Shown: piece by piece, positions 33,629 to 42,090 of the stretch | How positions within the stretch are numbered: position 1 is the first letter of the stretch | Layout of the letters: every line of letters starts with the position of its first letter | Assembly: GCF_022867795.2 (NCBI RefSeq) | Contig: NZ_CP107006.1 | Location: 5,084,001 to 5,148,000 of the forward strand | Direction: 5' to 3' | Length of the DNA: 64,000 nt | Origin: Chitinophaga horti | GTDB taxonomy: Bacteria > Bacteroidota > Bacteroidia > Chitinophagales > Chitinophagaceae | The notes under the pieces: generated by a model | Database searches by the model: none | What the model saw: only the letters and a program-made list of their open reading frames with translations | Told to the model about the DNA's origin: nothing | Made by a program: the position numbers and the translations under genes

Positions 33629-35353
33629 ATGCACATGATGAAAACGACAGGTTGCCTGCTGTTACTCGCCTTTTCCGCCGCGCAGGCCAGTGCGCAGGCT
33701 TTTATACGGATGACGCAACCCGGCAGGGAGCAAAACGCCGTCACTACTGCCCGCCAATACCTCGTAGGCAGCACTTGCAAAGGTTGCAGCCTTACATTGA
33801 ACGATACCATGGCCATCGTATACGGCACCGGCGCCTTTGCGCTGCCCGTAAATCTTTCGCCCGGCCTCAATACCTACCGGTTAAAGGCCACCAGCACCGA
33901 AGGGAAGAGCGTGGAAAAGACGATCAACTTCAACTATAACGTACCGGAAACACCGTTGCCGGTCAGCACGTTCAATATCACCGACATTACTACCTATCCC
34001 GAAGGCAACCTGGTGTTGCAATCGGGCGATGCCATCCGCCTGCGGGTAAAAGCTTTGCCGGGATGTATCGCCAAAGTAGGCGAAACGTTGCTGTACGAGC
34101 AGCCGCAGGCAATGCCCGGCACTTACCAGGGCACCTACATCGTGAAACCGAACGATCCGCTCATTACCGGCACCGGGTTGCGGGTTACGCTTCGTAAAGA
34201 CAACCAGGAAACCAGCCGTATTACCGGCAGCACGTTCTCCATGGCATCTTCCATCCCGCTGGTGGTAAAAACCGTGGGCAGCATGCCGTACCTGGAGTTC
34301 GGGCTGGGAGAGGATCGCCTGGGTGGCGCGCGTATGACTATCCTGGACACCGCCGTGTTGCTGAACGTAACCGGTAAGGTGGGCGGCGATTACCGCGTAC
34401 AACTGGCCAACAACGTAACGGCCTATATTCCGTCCGGTCAAACGGCGTTGATGCCGCCGGGTACTTTTCCGCCCACCTCCCTGACCAGCAGCTGGCGGGT
34501 TTGGGGGGATGACAAGTACGACTATGTGAGCGTAGGCCTCTCCGCCAAACTGCCGTACCGTACGAAGCAGGAAATTAATCCCGCCCGTATTGTATTAGAC
34601 ATATTTGGTGCCACCGCCAATACCAACTGGATATCGCAGCTGCAAAGCGTGAAGGAGATTAAAAACGCCTATTACGAGCAGGTGTCCGACGATATTTTCC
34701 GGGTGACGATCGACCTGGTACACGCGCAGCATTGGGGGTATAACGTGTATTACAACGGCAACAACCTGGTGGTACGCGTGAAGCGCCAGCCCGCCACACC
34801 TTCCATCAAAGGTTTAACCATTACGGTGGATGCTGGGCATGGCGGCAGTAATCCCGGTGCAATGGGGCCTACGGGCGCCACCGAAAAAGACCTGACCTTA
34901 CTGATCGCCCGCGAGTTGCAGGACCAGCTGGTGGACGAAGGGGCGAAAGTGATCATGACGCGTATGACCGATTCCTATGTGGACAATACCTATCGCATTA
35001 CCTCTAACCGCGCCAAGGACCCGGACCTGTTGGTGAGCATACACCTGAATTCGGCAGGCAACCCGATCGACATCAGCGGTACCAGTACCTTTTACAAACA
35101 CATCGGCTTCCGGCCGTTGAGCCTGGCTATTTATAAGCGGATGCTGGAGCTCGGATTGAAGGAATACGGGAATGTGGGCAATTTTAACTTTGCTTTAAAC
35201 GTGCCTACCGAATACCCCAACGTGCTCGTGGAAACCCTGTTCCTGAGTAACCCGTCTGACGAGGCGCTGGTGCTGGACCCTGGCTTCCGGAAGCAGATGG
35301 CGGCCAAGATCGTGTTGGGCATCAAGGACTTCCTGGCAGGGGCGATAAAATAA
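33629..35353 (+). CDS. N-acetylmuramoyl-L-alanine amidase (amidase_3)
   Basis: 574 residues. A signal peptide (GCLLLLAFSAAQASAQ) leads to a long beta-rich N-terminal region (~30-390, with AMIN-like strands such as PARIVLDIFGATANTNWI) and a C-terminal zinc amidase domain (~395-570). Zinc ligands and catalytic residues are His404 (DAGHGG), Glu419 (ATEKDLT), His472 (SIHLNS) and Glu535 (LVETLFLSNPSDE). It cleaves the stem peptide from peptidoglycan in the periplasm, for example at division. The start at 33629 gives MHMMKTT; the third Met, nine bases on, is equally likely. Confidence 0.93.
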   Translation: MHMMKTTGCLLLLAFSAAQASAQAFIRMTQPGREQNAVTTARQYLVGSTCKGCSLTLNDTMAIVYGTGAFALPVNLSPGLNTYRLKATSTEGKSVEKTINFNYNVPETPLPVSTFNITDITTYPEGNLVLQSGDAIRLRVKALPGCIAKVGETLLYEQPQAMPGTYQGTYIVKPNDPLITGTGLRVTLRKDNQETSRITGSTFSMASSIPLVVKTVGSMPYLEFGLGEDRLGGARMTILDTAVLLNVTGKVGGDYRVQLANNVTAYIPSGQTALMPPGTFPPTSLTSSWRVWGDDKYDYVSVGLSAKLPYRTKQEINPARIVLDIFGATANTNWISQLQSVKEIKNAYYEQVSDDIFRVTIDLVHAQHWGYNVYYNGNNLVVRVKRQPATPSIKGLTITVDAGHGGSNPGAMGPTGATEKDLTLLIARELQDQLVDEGAKVIMTRMTDSYVDNTYRITSNRAKDPDLLVSIHLNSAGNPIDISGTSTFYKHIGFRPLSLAIYKRMLELGLKEYGNVGNFNFALNVPTEYPNVLVETLFLSNPSDEALVLDPGFRKQMAAKIVLGIKDFLAGAIK

Positions 35354-35429
35354 TCGCCCGGCCTCCGCAGTGGCGCACTATAGCAATGAAAGCGGCTAAC
35401 TAAATCCTACCATTCTAGTAGATTAATAG

Positions 35430-35437
35430 TATATTTG
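35430..35437 (+). promoter_or_regulatory. candidate -7 element of the AhpD-like gene
   Basis: TATATTTG, a perfect TAnnTTTG match, 56 bases before the start codon. No good -33 box at the right distance was seen. Confidence 0.35.
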
Positions 35438-35493
35438 CGTATTCCGGTGATTGAGCCGGTTTTTGATTAATTTACGCGCGAAAAATCATCTTT

Positions 35494-35841
35494 ATGAGCG
35501 AGTTGGTGAAGGAATTCAATGACTATCGGGAGAAAATGAACGAGGTAATACTCGGCAAGCAGAATAAAGTGATTAACCGCCTCTTCAACCTGGACACAAA
35601 CACCTATGCAGAAGGCGCGTTAAGCACTAAAGTAAAGGAAATGCTCGGGCTGGTAGCTTCGATGGTATTGCGATGCGACGACTGTATCAAATATCACCTT
35701 GGCAAAGCGCATGAGCAGGGCGTAACTACAGAAGAGATGTACGAGATCTTTGCAGTAGCCAATATAGTGGGTGGTACCATCGTTATACCCCACACCAGGC
35801 GTGCAGCGGAGTATTGGGAGGAGTTACAGGGCGCCAACTAA
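35494..35841 (+). CDS. carboxymuconolactone decarboxylase family protein (AhpD-like)
   Basis: 115 residues, all-helical CMD fold. Redox motif RCDDCIKYH holds Cys61 and Cys64 with His68, the arrangement of AhpD-type peroxidase/disulphide reductases rather than of true decarboxylases. Cytoplasmic. It lies upstream of the korB-type gene, and could protect an oxygen-sensitive iron-sulphur enzyme; this link is inferred from position. Confidence 0.85.
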   Translation: MSELVKEFNDYREKMNEVILGKQNKVINRLFNLDTNTYAEGALSTKVKEMLGLVASMVLRCDDCIKYHLGKAHEQGVTTEEMYEIFAVANIVGGTIVIPHTRRAAEYWEELQGAN

Positions 35842-35844
35842 AGT

Positions 35845-35876
35845 ATTGCGATAACCAGGCAGCAGCACTATATTTG
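35845..35876 (+). promoter_or_regulatory. candidate promoter P1 of the korB-type gene
   Basis: ATTG (35845-35848), exactly 20 bp, then TATATTTG (35869-35876). This implies a leader of about 140 bases to the start at 36023. Confidence 0.55.
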
Positions 35877-35986
35877 TCATCTTTTTCCGGGGCTACGAGC
35901 CTCACTTCTTACGACCATCTCAATTATCGCCTGTAATAACGGGTATATCTGCTATGCACTGCTTCCGATTGTGACGCGGGAATTAG

Positions 35987-35994
35987 TAACTTTG
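35987..35994 (+). promoter_or_regulatory. candidate second -7 element of the korB-type gene
   Basis: TAACTTTG, a perfect TAnnTTTG match 29 bases before the start codon, without a matching -33 box. Confidence 0.35.
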
Positions 35995-36022
35995 TTTCAA
36001 ATCTATTCATAAACAAGATAAA

Positions 36023-37060
36023 ATGTCAACAGCAACTGTCACTCCGCAACCGTTAACGGCCAAGGATTTTGCTACGGACCAGGAAGTACGCTGGTGCCCG
36101 GGCTGCGGGGACTATTCCATATTAAAACAGGTTCAGACCATTATGCCCGGACTGGGTATTCCTAAGGAGAACATTGTGATTGTTTCCGGTATCGGCTGTT
36201 CTTCCCGTTTCCCCTACTACATGAATACTTACGGCATGCACTCGATCCACGGTCGCGCTACAGCGATCGCCTCCGGATTGAAAGCTGCCCGCCCCGAACT
36301 GAGCGTTTGGATCGTTACCGGCGACGGCGACGGCCTGTCTATCGGTGGCAACCACACTATACACCTGCTGCGCCGCAACTTCGACGTAAACGTAATGCTG
36401 TTTAACAACCAGATTTACGGTTTAACGAAAGGCCAGTACTCTCCCACTTCGGAAACCAATAAGGTAACCAAGTCGACCCCGTTCGGCAGTATCGACCATC
36501 CGTTTAACCCGCTGGCGCTTGCCCTGGGTGCGGATGCAACCTTTATAGCCCGCAGTATGGACCGCGATCCCAAACACCTGCAGGAACTGCTGAAACGCAG
36601 CCATGCACACAAGGGCGCTTCCTTCCTGGAAATTTACCAGAACTGTAACATCTTTAACGATGGTGCATTCGAGATCTTCACCGAAAAAGGCAGCAAACCG
36701 CAGGAGACCATCTTCGTAGAACAGGGTCAGCCCCTGATTTTCGGCGCCGCCAAAGACAAGGGTATTAAACTCGATGGCCTCCGTCCGGTGGTAGTAGACC
36801 TGAACGACGGCGTTCACACCGCCGCCGACCTGTGGATTCACGACGAACACGACTTCTACAAGGCCCAGATACTCACCCGCATGTTCGACGATCCGCGTAT
36901 CGAAGGCCACCTGCCACGTCCGTTCGGCGTGTTTTACCAGGCCTTCCGTCCGACGTATGAGGACATCATGGGTGCCCAGCTCGAAGAAGCCTTCGCTAAA
37001 CGCGGCAACGGCGACCTCGACAAATTGCTCGCAGGCAACGAAACCTGGACGATCAAATAG
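36023..37060 (+). CDS. korB: 2-oxoacid:ferredoxin oxidoreductase beta subunit (KorB-like)
   Basis: 345 residues. TPP-binding subunit that decarboxylates 2-oxoglutarate (or pyruvate) to acyl-CoA with reduction of ferredoxin. TPP motif GDGDGLSIGGNH at 100-111, and NNQIYGLTKGQYSPTS. Cys25 and Cys28 (WCPGCGDY), Cys59 (GIGCSSR) and a cysteine in YQNCNIFND fit the iron-sulphur cluster of this subunit type. The alpha subunit normally lies directly upstream but is not there; an AhpD-like gene occupies that side. Confidence 0.92.
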   Translation: MSTATVTPQPLTAKDFATDQEVRWCPGCGDYSILKQVQTIMPGLGIPKENIVIVSGIGCSSRFPYYMNTYGMHSIHGRATAIASGLKAARPELSVWIVTGDGDGLSIGGNHTIHLLRRNFDVNVMLFNNQIYGLTKGQYSPTSETNKVTKSTPFGSIDHPFNPLALALGADATFIARSMDRDPKHLQELLKRSHAHKGASFLEIYQNCNIFNDGAFEIFTEKGSKPQETIFVEQGQPLIFGAAKDKGIKLDGLRPVVVDLNDGVHTAADLWIHDEHDFYKAQILTRMFDDPRIEGHLPRPFGVFYQAFRPTYEDIMGAQLEEAFAKRGNGDLDKLLAGNETWTIK

Positions 37061-37085
37061 TCTTTAAGATATTCTTATAGAAGAG

Positions 37086-37110
37086 ACCGGCCAACTGGCC
37101 GGTCTTTTTG
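37086..37110 (+). terminator. terminator of the korB-type gene
   Basis: A 9-bp perfect stem AGACCGGCC / GGCCGGTCT with a 4-base loop (37086-37107), followed by TTTT. It starts 26 bases after the stop codon. Confidence 0.85.
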
Positions 37111-37142
37111 CGTAATAGCAAGCCATTGCGACATCCTTATAG

Positions 37143-37254
37143 AAGGGGCTGTCTCAAAAGTAGTTTGATGGCCATGAGAAACGCATAAACGAAAAATCTC
37201 TCCATCAGGTGCCCGAATAAAAACGGGTCAAAGCTACTTTTGATACAGCCCCTT
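37143..37254. mobile_element. MITE-like inverted-repeat element, 112 bp
   Basis: The ends, read inward, match over about 26 bases (left 37143-37168, right 37228-37254; shared start AAGGGGCTGT, then TCAAAAGTAG) with one mismatch and one indel. The interior codes for nothing. GGGGCTGTCTCAAAA-type ends resemble those of several IS families in this phylum (from memory). No target duplication is obvious. Confidence 0.5.
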
Positions 37255-37349
37255 TGGGCTTTCTAGCAAACCATTTTACTCAACGCTCCTTTTGCCGCGA
37301 TTTCGCATCTCCATCGCCCGCAGATTCTACGAACATCGTTCAACCATCC

Positions 37350-37415
37350 TTGCCGCATCCTTCGTTCATCCTTCGTATATGGTTCGTATATCCTTCGTAT
37401 AAGGTTCGTATAGAT
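37350..37415. repeat. array of six 11-bp repeats
   Basis: Six consecutive 11-bp units at 37350, 37361, 37372, 37383, 37394 and 37405: TTGCCGCATCC, TTCGTTCATCC, TTCGTATATGG, TTCGTATATCC, TTCGTATAAGG, TTCGTATAGAT. The last four share TTCGTATA. The inverted core CGAAGGATATACG follows at 37450-37462. The period is one helical turn of DNA. Confidence 0.75.
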
Positions 37416-37524
37416 ACGATGCATTAACCTACTATTAACGAACAATCAACGAAGGATATACGTTGTATGCAGCAAGGTTCCCCGAAGGATCCAGCAATCA
37501 TTTCCGAATAAACTAAAACACGTT

Positions 37525-37833
37525 ATGGCAGTTTCTACCAATCTTTTATTGATGGCACTATCAGGGTCGATAGGCGACCTGATGACGATTAAAAACTACG
37601 GGAACAAGGTGGTGATGTGTAAGAAGGTGAAGAAGCGGGAAAAGAAGGCCACCCCTAAGCAGGAAGCCAACCAGCTTAACTTTAAAGAGGCCTCCGGCGT
37701 GGTGAAGCTGCGTTATGCCGACCTGGAGCAACGGGAGGCTGCGCGGCTGCGGTTGAAGTTACCGTATGGCATTTCACTATTTCGTGCAATGCTGAGTGAG
37801 TATTACAAGGAGATGGAAAATGGCGGTGAATAA
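37525..37833 (+). CDS. small basic protein of unknown function
   Basis: 102 residues, very basic in the middle (CKKVKKREKKATPKQEA) with a hydrophobic start (VSTNLLLMALSGSIGDLMTI) and helical C-terminus (LKLPYGISLFRAMLSEYYKEM). Not recognised with certainty; the SGSIGDLMTIKNYGNKVV opening recalls small repeated Bacteroidota hypothetical proteins. No signal peptide is clear. The charge fits nucleic-acid binding (inference). It lies 109 bases after the 11-bp repeat array, which may be its control region. Confidence 0.6.
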   Translation: MAVSTNLLLMALSGSIGDLMTIKNYGNKVVMCKKVKKREKKATPKQEANQLNFKEASGVVKLRYADLEQREAARLRLKLPYGISLFRAMLSEYYKEMENGGE

Positions 37834-37875
37834 ACTGCCGGGGCGGTAAGAGAAAGCTGAAGGGAGTGACACAAC

Positions 37876-37901
37876 GGCGGCTGAGTAAAGGACCAGCCGC
37901 C
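37876..37901. terminator. weak hairpin between convergent genes
   Basis: An 8-bp stem GGCGGCTG / CAGCCGCC with a 10-base loop, directly before the end of the LysE gene. No T-run on either strand. Confidence 0.35.
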
Positions 37902-37907
37902 GGCGGC

Positions 37908-38546
37908 CTAGTGCGTTGCCAGGCTCACATCGAACGCCACCTTGTACAGGAGGGCCAGGCCGAAAATGATCATACACACGCCGGAGACGCGGTTGAGCCA
38001 CAGCACAGTGGTAAGCGTGAGTTTATGGCGAATTTTGTCGGCCACAAAGACCTTGAGGATATCGAAAGAGAGTACCATGGCGAGGGCCACGGTATACATG
38101 ACCCAGCGGTGGCCAACGGGCGTGGCAGTGTTGGCGATGCAGATGGGCAGCCAGAACAGGATAACGCCGGGGTTGAGGGTATTCATGAGGAACCCGGCAG
38201 TCCAGATTTTGGCGTAGTCGCTGGTACGGAACATTTCAGGGCGCTCGTCGCCGGTAACGATCTTTACTTTTTTGAACAGGAGGCCGTAGAGGCCCATGCC
38301 TACGAGTAAAATGCCGCCGCCGATGCCGATGTAACGGTTGTATGCTTCCAGCCCGGTAATAAAGGAGGTGGCGATATTGCCGGCGGCAACAAACACAATG
38401 TCGCTCATACTTACGCCCAGGGCGAAGCTGATACCGGCTTTAAAACCGTTGTTGATACTGTATTTGATGATGGCAAAGATGACCGGTCCTACAGACACCG
38501 ATAACACCAGCCCTAATCCTAAACCCTGAATGATGGCTGTAAGCAT
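37908..38546 (-). CDS. LysE/RhtB family translocator
   Basis: 212 residues with six hydrophobic segments. The family start is clear: LGLGLVLSVSVGPVIFAIIK, then SFALGVSMSDIVFVAAG, and FLMNTLNPGVILFWLP in the middle. It exports amino acids or related small molecules; the substrate is unknown. It follows the GH3 gene by 18 bases and shares its promoter. Confidence 0.88.
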   Translation of the reverse strand: MLTAIIQGLGLGLVLSVSVGPVIFAIIKYSINNGFKAGISFALGVSMSDIVFVAAGNIATSFITGLEAYNRYIGIGGGILLVGMGLYGLLFKKVKIVTGDERPEMFRTSDYAKIWTAGFLMNTLNPGVILFWLPICIANTATPVGHRWVMYTVALAMVLSFDILKVFVADKIRHKLTLTTVLWLNRVSGVCMIIFGLALLYKVAFDVSLATH

Positions 38547-38564
38547 GTGGAATAAGCCGCAGTT

Positions 38565-40103
38565 TTACATTTTATGTTTCACACCGTCCACGAACTTTTC
38601 CCAGTCCTTCAGCTTATCGCCTTTAAGTACCCGGGGGAATTTGTTCATCGCGCCCTCCTTGCCTTTATAGCGCAGATAGTCGATGAAGACATCGTTCGGC
38701 ATGATTTCCACAAATATTTCTTTCAGCGCGGCAGTTCTTTCCACCGCGTAATCGTCGTTTACTTCGCTGAGCGTCTGATCGATGATCTCCCGGATCTTCG
38801 CGGGATCGGCATCGGCAGCGTCAGTACCAATATACCAGCGGTGTGCGAACAGGTTTTCGTAGCTAAAGCCTGCTACGGTGAACTCGCGGATGGTGATGCC
38901 CATCTTTTTCTGCACTGTATCGATCGCCTTGTTCATGTTATCGACGCTCATATGTTCGCCGCAAAGGCTGAGGAACTGTTTGGTGCGGCCCACGATCACG
39001 ATTTCGTGTTCCTTTACGGAAGTGAACTTCACCACGTCGCCGATGATATACCGCCACGCGCCCGCACAGGTGCTGAGCATCACCGCATATTCCTGGTCTT
39101 CCACCACCTCGTGCACCATATAGGATTTCGGGTTAGGTTTTACCTCACCGTCTGCATCGAAGTTTTCCTCGTTGAAGGGGATAAATTCGTAGAAGATACC
39201 AGCGTTCAGCACCAGTTTAATGCCTTTGGTACCCGGGCGCGCCTGGAAACCGAAGGAACCCTCGGAGGCCATATACGTTTCGATGAACGTGATCGGCTTG
39301 CCGAGCAGTTTCTGGAAGCTGTCGCGATAAGGCTCGAAAGACACGCCGCCATGGATATAGATGGCGAGGTTCGGCCAGATCTCGTGTATGTGTTTTACGT
39401 TATGATACTTGATAATTTCTTCGAGTACGATCTGTACCCAGGCCGGTACGCCGCACACCGTACCCACATCCCACTTGGGGGCGTTGCGTACGATGAGTTT
39501 GATACGTTGTTCCCAATTTGGTTTCTTGGAGATCTTACCGCCGGGTTTGTAGAACCTGCGGAACCACTTAGGGATGTTTTTAGCCTGGATGCCGCTCATA
39601 TCGCCTTCGTAGTAGTCGCCTTTCTCGAACAGGGAGGTAGTACCGCCGAGCATGAGAATACCTTTTTCGAAGGATTTGGGAGGTACATTGAAGTTAGCCA
39701 TGGAATACAGCTGCTTCACACCTACCTTTTTCACCGTTTTGAGCATGGCCCGGGTTACGGGGATATGTTTACTGGCCGATTCGGACGTACCGGAGCTGAG
39801 GGCGAAATATTTGATCTTTTCGGGCCAGCTTACGTTGGGAACGCCTTCGAGGCACTTATGCCACCATTCGGCATGCATCTTATTGTAGTTGTGTACGGGT
39901 ATGCGGCCACGGTACTGGGCTACCCAGTTCGGGCTGTCCAGGATGTCCTGGAAACGGTAGTGTTCACCGAACTGTGTGTGCTTGGCTTTCTCCATCAGTC
40001 GGTGAAGGGTCTGCATCTGGTACTGGCGGGGAGTTCCCAGTTTAAAGGTGAACTGCTTGCGTATTCTGAGTGAACGTGATATTAGATTACCAATAATGGC
40101 CAT
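38565..40103 (-). CDS. GH3 family acyl-adenylate enzyme
   Basis: 512 residues. The ATP-binding loop is KYFALSSGTSESASKHIP (98-115). EKGILMLGGTTSLFEKGD and the adenylate motif HGGVSFEPYR, then YMASEGSFGFQARPG, are typical GH3. In plants GH3 proteins join amino acids to auxin or jasmonate; the bacterial homologues probably make an acid-amide link, substrate unknown. Cytoplasmic. With LysE right behind it, an amide-conjugate synthesis and export pair is conceivable (inference). The promoter is strong. Confidence 0.9.
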   Translation of the reverse strand: MAIIGNLISRSLRIRKQFTFKLGTPRQYQMQTLHRLMEKAKHTQFGEHYRFQDILDSPNWVAQYRGRIPVHNYNKMHAEWWHKCLEGVPNVSWPEKIKYFALSSGTSESASKHIPVTRAMLKTVKKVGVKQLYSMANFNVPPKSFEKGILMLGGTTSLFEKGDYYEGDMSGIQAKNIPKWFRRFYKPGGKISKKPNWEQRIKLIVRNAPKWDVGTVCGVPAWVQIVLEEIIKYHNVKHIHEIWPNLAIYIHGGVSFEPYRDSFQKLLGKPITFIETYMASEGSFGFQARPGTKGIKLVLNAGIFYEFIPFNEENFDADGEVKPNPKSYMVHEVVEDQEYAVMLSTCAGAWRYIIGDVVKFTSVKEHEIVIVGRTKQFLSLCGEHMSVDNMNKAIDTVQKKMGITIREFTVAGFSYENLFAHRWYIGTDAADADPAKIREIIDQTLSEVNDDYAVERTAALKEIFVEIMPNDVFIDYLRYKGKEGAMNKFPRVLKGDKLKDWEKFVDGVKHKM

Positions 40104-40128
40104 TAACTTTCCTCTTATGTTTGAAATG

Positions 40129-40159
40129 CAAATTTATACCATTTATCACCTCTGGCAAT
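40129..40159 (-). promoter_or_regulatory. GH3-lysE promoter
   Basis: On the minus strand, ATTG (complement of 40156-40159), 19 bp, then TAAATTTG (complement of 40129-40136), a perfect match. Start codon about 25 bases on. Confidence 0.7.
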
Positions 40160-40206
40160 GACCTTTTCGTAATAAGCCGCGAGGCAGGATTTTTCCAAAA
40201 TCCCAT

Positions 40207-40214
40207 TACCTTTG
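40207..40214 (+). promoter_or_regulatory. -7 element at the IMPase start, leaderless transcript likely
   Basis: TACCTTTG ends only four bases before the ATG at 40219. If used, transcription would begin at or next to the start codon, giving a leaderless mRNA. No -33 TTTG was seen. Confidence 0.4.
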
Positions 40215-40218
40215 CTGC

Positions 40219-40989
40219 ATGTTAAAAGCAACGTTACTCAAAGCTACACAAGCCGGTGCAAAAGTTTTAAAGGAATATTTTAACGGTACGTTCGAAATTT
40301 CCAGCAAAAGTACGGCCAACGATCTGGTGACCGAGGCCGACAAAAAAGCAGAAGCAGCCATCCTGGCGGCTATCCGCGAAGATTACCCCGACCATTACAT
40401 CCTGAGCGAGGAAACGGGTGAGATCTACTCCGATTCCACCATCAAATGGATCATCGACCCGATTGACGGAACGGTGAACTTTGCGCACAACATCCCGCTC
40501 TGTTGCGTGTCTATTGGTGTGGAACAAGACGGTGAAATGATACTGGGCGCGGTATACAACCCGATCATCAACGAGTTCTTTTTCGCCCAGAAAGGTTTTG
40601 GGGCGACACTGAACGACCAGAAGATATCTGTATCGAAGAAAACCGATATGTCGAAAGCCTGCCTGGTAACGGGTTTCCCTTATAACTGGGAAGAAATGCC
40701 AAACGACCCCATGCAGGTGTTTGAACGTTTTGTGAAACAAGGTCTGCCGGTACGCCGCCTGGGCTCCGCCGCCATCGACCTGTGCTGGGTAGCAGCCGGA
40801 CGATTCGACGGGTTCTGGGAGCACAACCTCAATTCGTGGGACAGTGCTGCGGGTGCGCTCATTGTACAGGAGGCGGGTGGAAAAGTGACCGACTTCGAAG
40901 GCAAACCTTACAGATCGAGCCAGCGCAAGGTGTTAGCCACTAACGGCCACATCCATGCGGAACTGCTGAACGTGATCAACAACGGGTAA
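40219..40989 (+). CDS. inositol monophosphatase family protein
   Basis: 256 residues. Metal site: Glu64-Glu65 (ILSEETGE), Asp80/Asp83 (IDPIDGTVNFAH), and WDSAAGALIVQEAGG with the third Asp. Close to SuhB/IMPase enzymes, which cleave inositol or related sugar phosphates; a 3',5'-bisphosphate nucleotidase is possible but less so. Cytoplasmic. 57 bases before thiL, so they may be one unit. Confidence 0.9.
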   Translation: MLKATLLKATQAGAKVLKEYFNGTFEISSKSTANDLVTEADKKAEAAILAAIREDYPDHYILSEETGEIYSDSTIKWIIDPIDGTVNFAHNIPLCCVSIGVEQDGEMILGAVYNPIINEFFFAQKGFGATLNDQKISVSKKTDMSKACLVTGFPYNWEEMPNDPMQVFERFVKQGLPVRRLGSAAIDLCWVAAGRFDGFWEHNLNSWDSAAGALIVQEAGGKVTDFEGKPYRSSQRKVLATNGHIHAELLNVINNG

Positions 40990-41046
40990 CACCGTTTTAA
41001 CATACACCAACTGCCGGCCGCAGCAAAAGTTGCGACCACACTGACC

Positions 41047-42074
41047 ATGGAAGAAAGAACTGAAATAGAATCGCTGGGCGAGTTTGGCCTCATAGACCAC
41101 CTCACCCGCAACATAGAAATTCACAACGCCAGCACCATCCTCGGGGTGGGCGACGACGCCGCTGTGATCGACCACTTCGGCAAACAAACGGTGATCAGCA
41201 CGGATGTACTGGTAGAAAACATTCACTTCGACCTGATGTATACGCCGCTGAAACACCTGGGTTATAAATCGGTGGTGGTAAATCTCTCCGACATCTGCGC
41301 CATGAATGCCACCCCTACCCACGTTACGGTAAGCATCGCCTTCTCCAACCGCTTTTCCCTGGAAGCGCTGGACGAGTTTTACGAAGGCGTGTATGCTGCG
41401 TGCGAGCGTTACAAAGTAGACCTGGTGGGTGGCGATACTAGCTCCTCGCAGAAAGGTTTCTTCATCAGCGTTACAGCGGTAGGTGAAGTTGCGCCGGACA
41501 AGTTCGTGAAACGCTCCACCGCCCAAAAAGGCGACCTGGTTTGCGTAACCGGCGACCTCGGTGCCGCCTACCTCGGCCTCACGATCCTGGAAAGAGAGAA
41601 AAAATCTTCCTCGAAAACCCGAAGGTGCAGCCCGACCTGGAGAACCAGACGTACATTATCGGCCGCCAGCTGAAGCCGGAAGCGCGTCTCGACATCATCC
41701 AATACCTTGCAGAAAAAGAAGTAACACCTACCGCCATGATGGACGTAAGCGACGGCCTCAGCTCGGAGTTACTGCACATCTGCAAACAGAGCGGCCTGGG
41801 CGCGGTGATCTACGAAGAAAAGCTGCCCATTCACAGCGACAGCAAAATGATGGGCATGCAGTTCGGTTTGGATCCGACCGCCTGTGCGCTGAGCGGCGGC
41901 GAAGATTACGAGCTGCTGTTCACCATTAAACAGGAAGATTACGATAAGCTGACCTTATCTGAAGAGATCAGTGTGATCGGGTATATGCAGGAGGCAGATA
42001 AGGGGGTACATATCATCACCCGTGGCGGTAATCAACATGCGATTACGGCACAGGGGTGGAACGCGTTTAAATAG
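41047..42074 (+). pseudogene. thiL: thiamine-monophosphate kinase ThiL, split by a one-base shift
   Basis: ThiL makes thiamine diphosphate from thiamine phosphate. The first part (41047 onward) has LGVGDDAAVIDHFG, TDVLVENIHFDLMYTP and KSVVVNLSDICAMNA; the second frame carries MDVSDGLSSELLHICKQ and ALSGGEDYELLF to a normal C-terminus at 42074. The frames join at a six-A run (41599-41604): with seven A the reading continues LEREKKIFLENP, with six it turns to KSSSK and stops at 41673. A minus-one slip on the A-run, by the ribosome or RNA polymerase, would restore a complete ~342-residue enzyme. Mutation, a sequence error or real slippage cannot be separated from one sequence. Confidence 0.85.
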
Positions 42075-42090
42075 ATGTTTTGATAGATAT

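Larger units (their letters stand above)
37061..37524. other. non-coding gap before the small basic protein
   Basis: 464 bases: korB terminator, the 112-bp inverted-repeat element (37143-37254), about 95 plain bases, the 11-bp repeat array (37350-37415) and an inverted copy of its core at 37450-37462. Confidence 0.65.

Noticed and set aside
37350..37415. Possible CRISPR array
   Set aside because: Units of 11 bp follow each other without unique spacers, and no cas gene is present.
38574..40073. 499-codon open frame opposite the GH3 gene
   Set aside because: Complete shadow of a clearly conserved gene; its translation has no recognisable domain and is rich in His/Phe/Val as expected from reverse reading.
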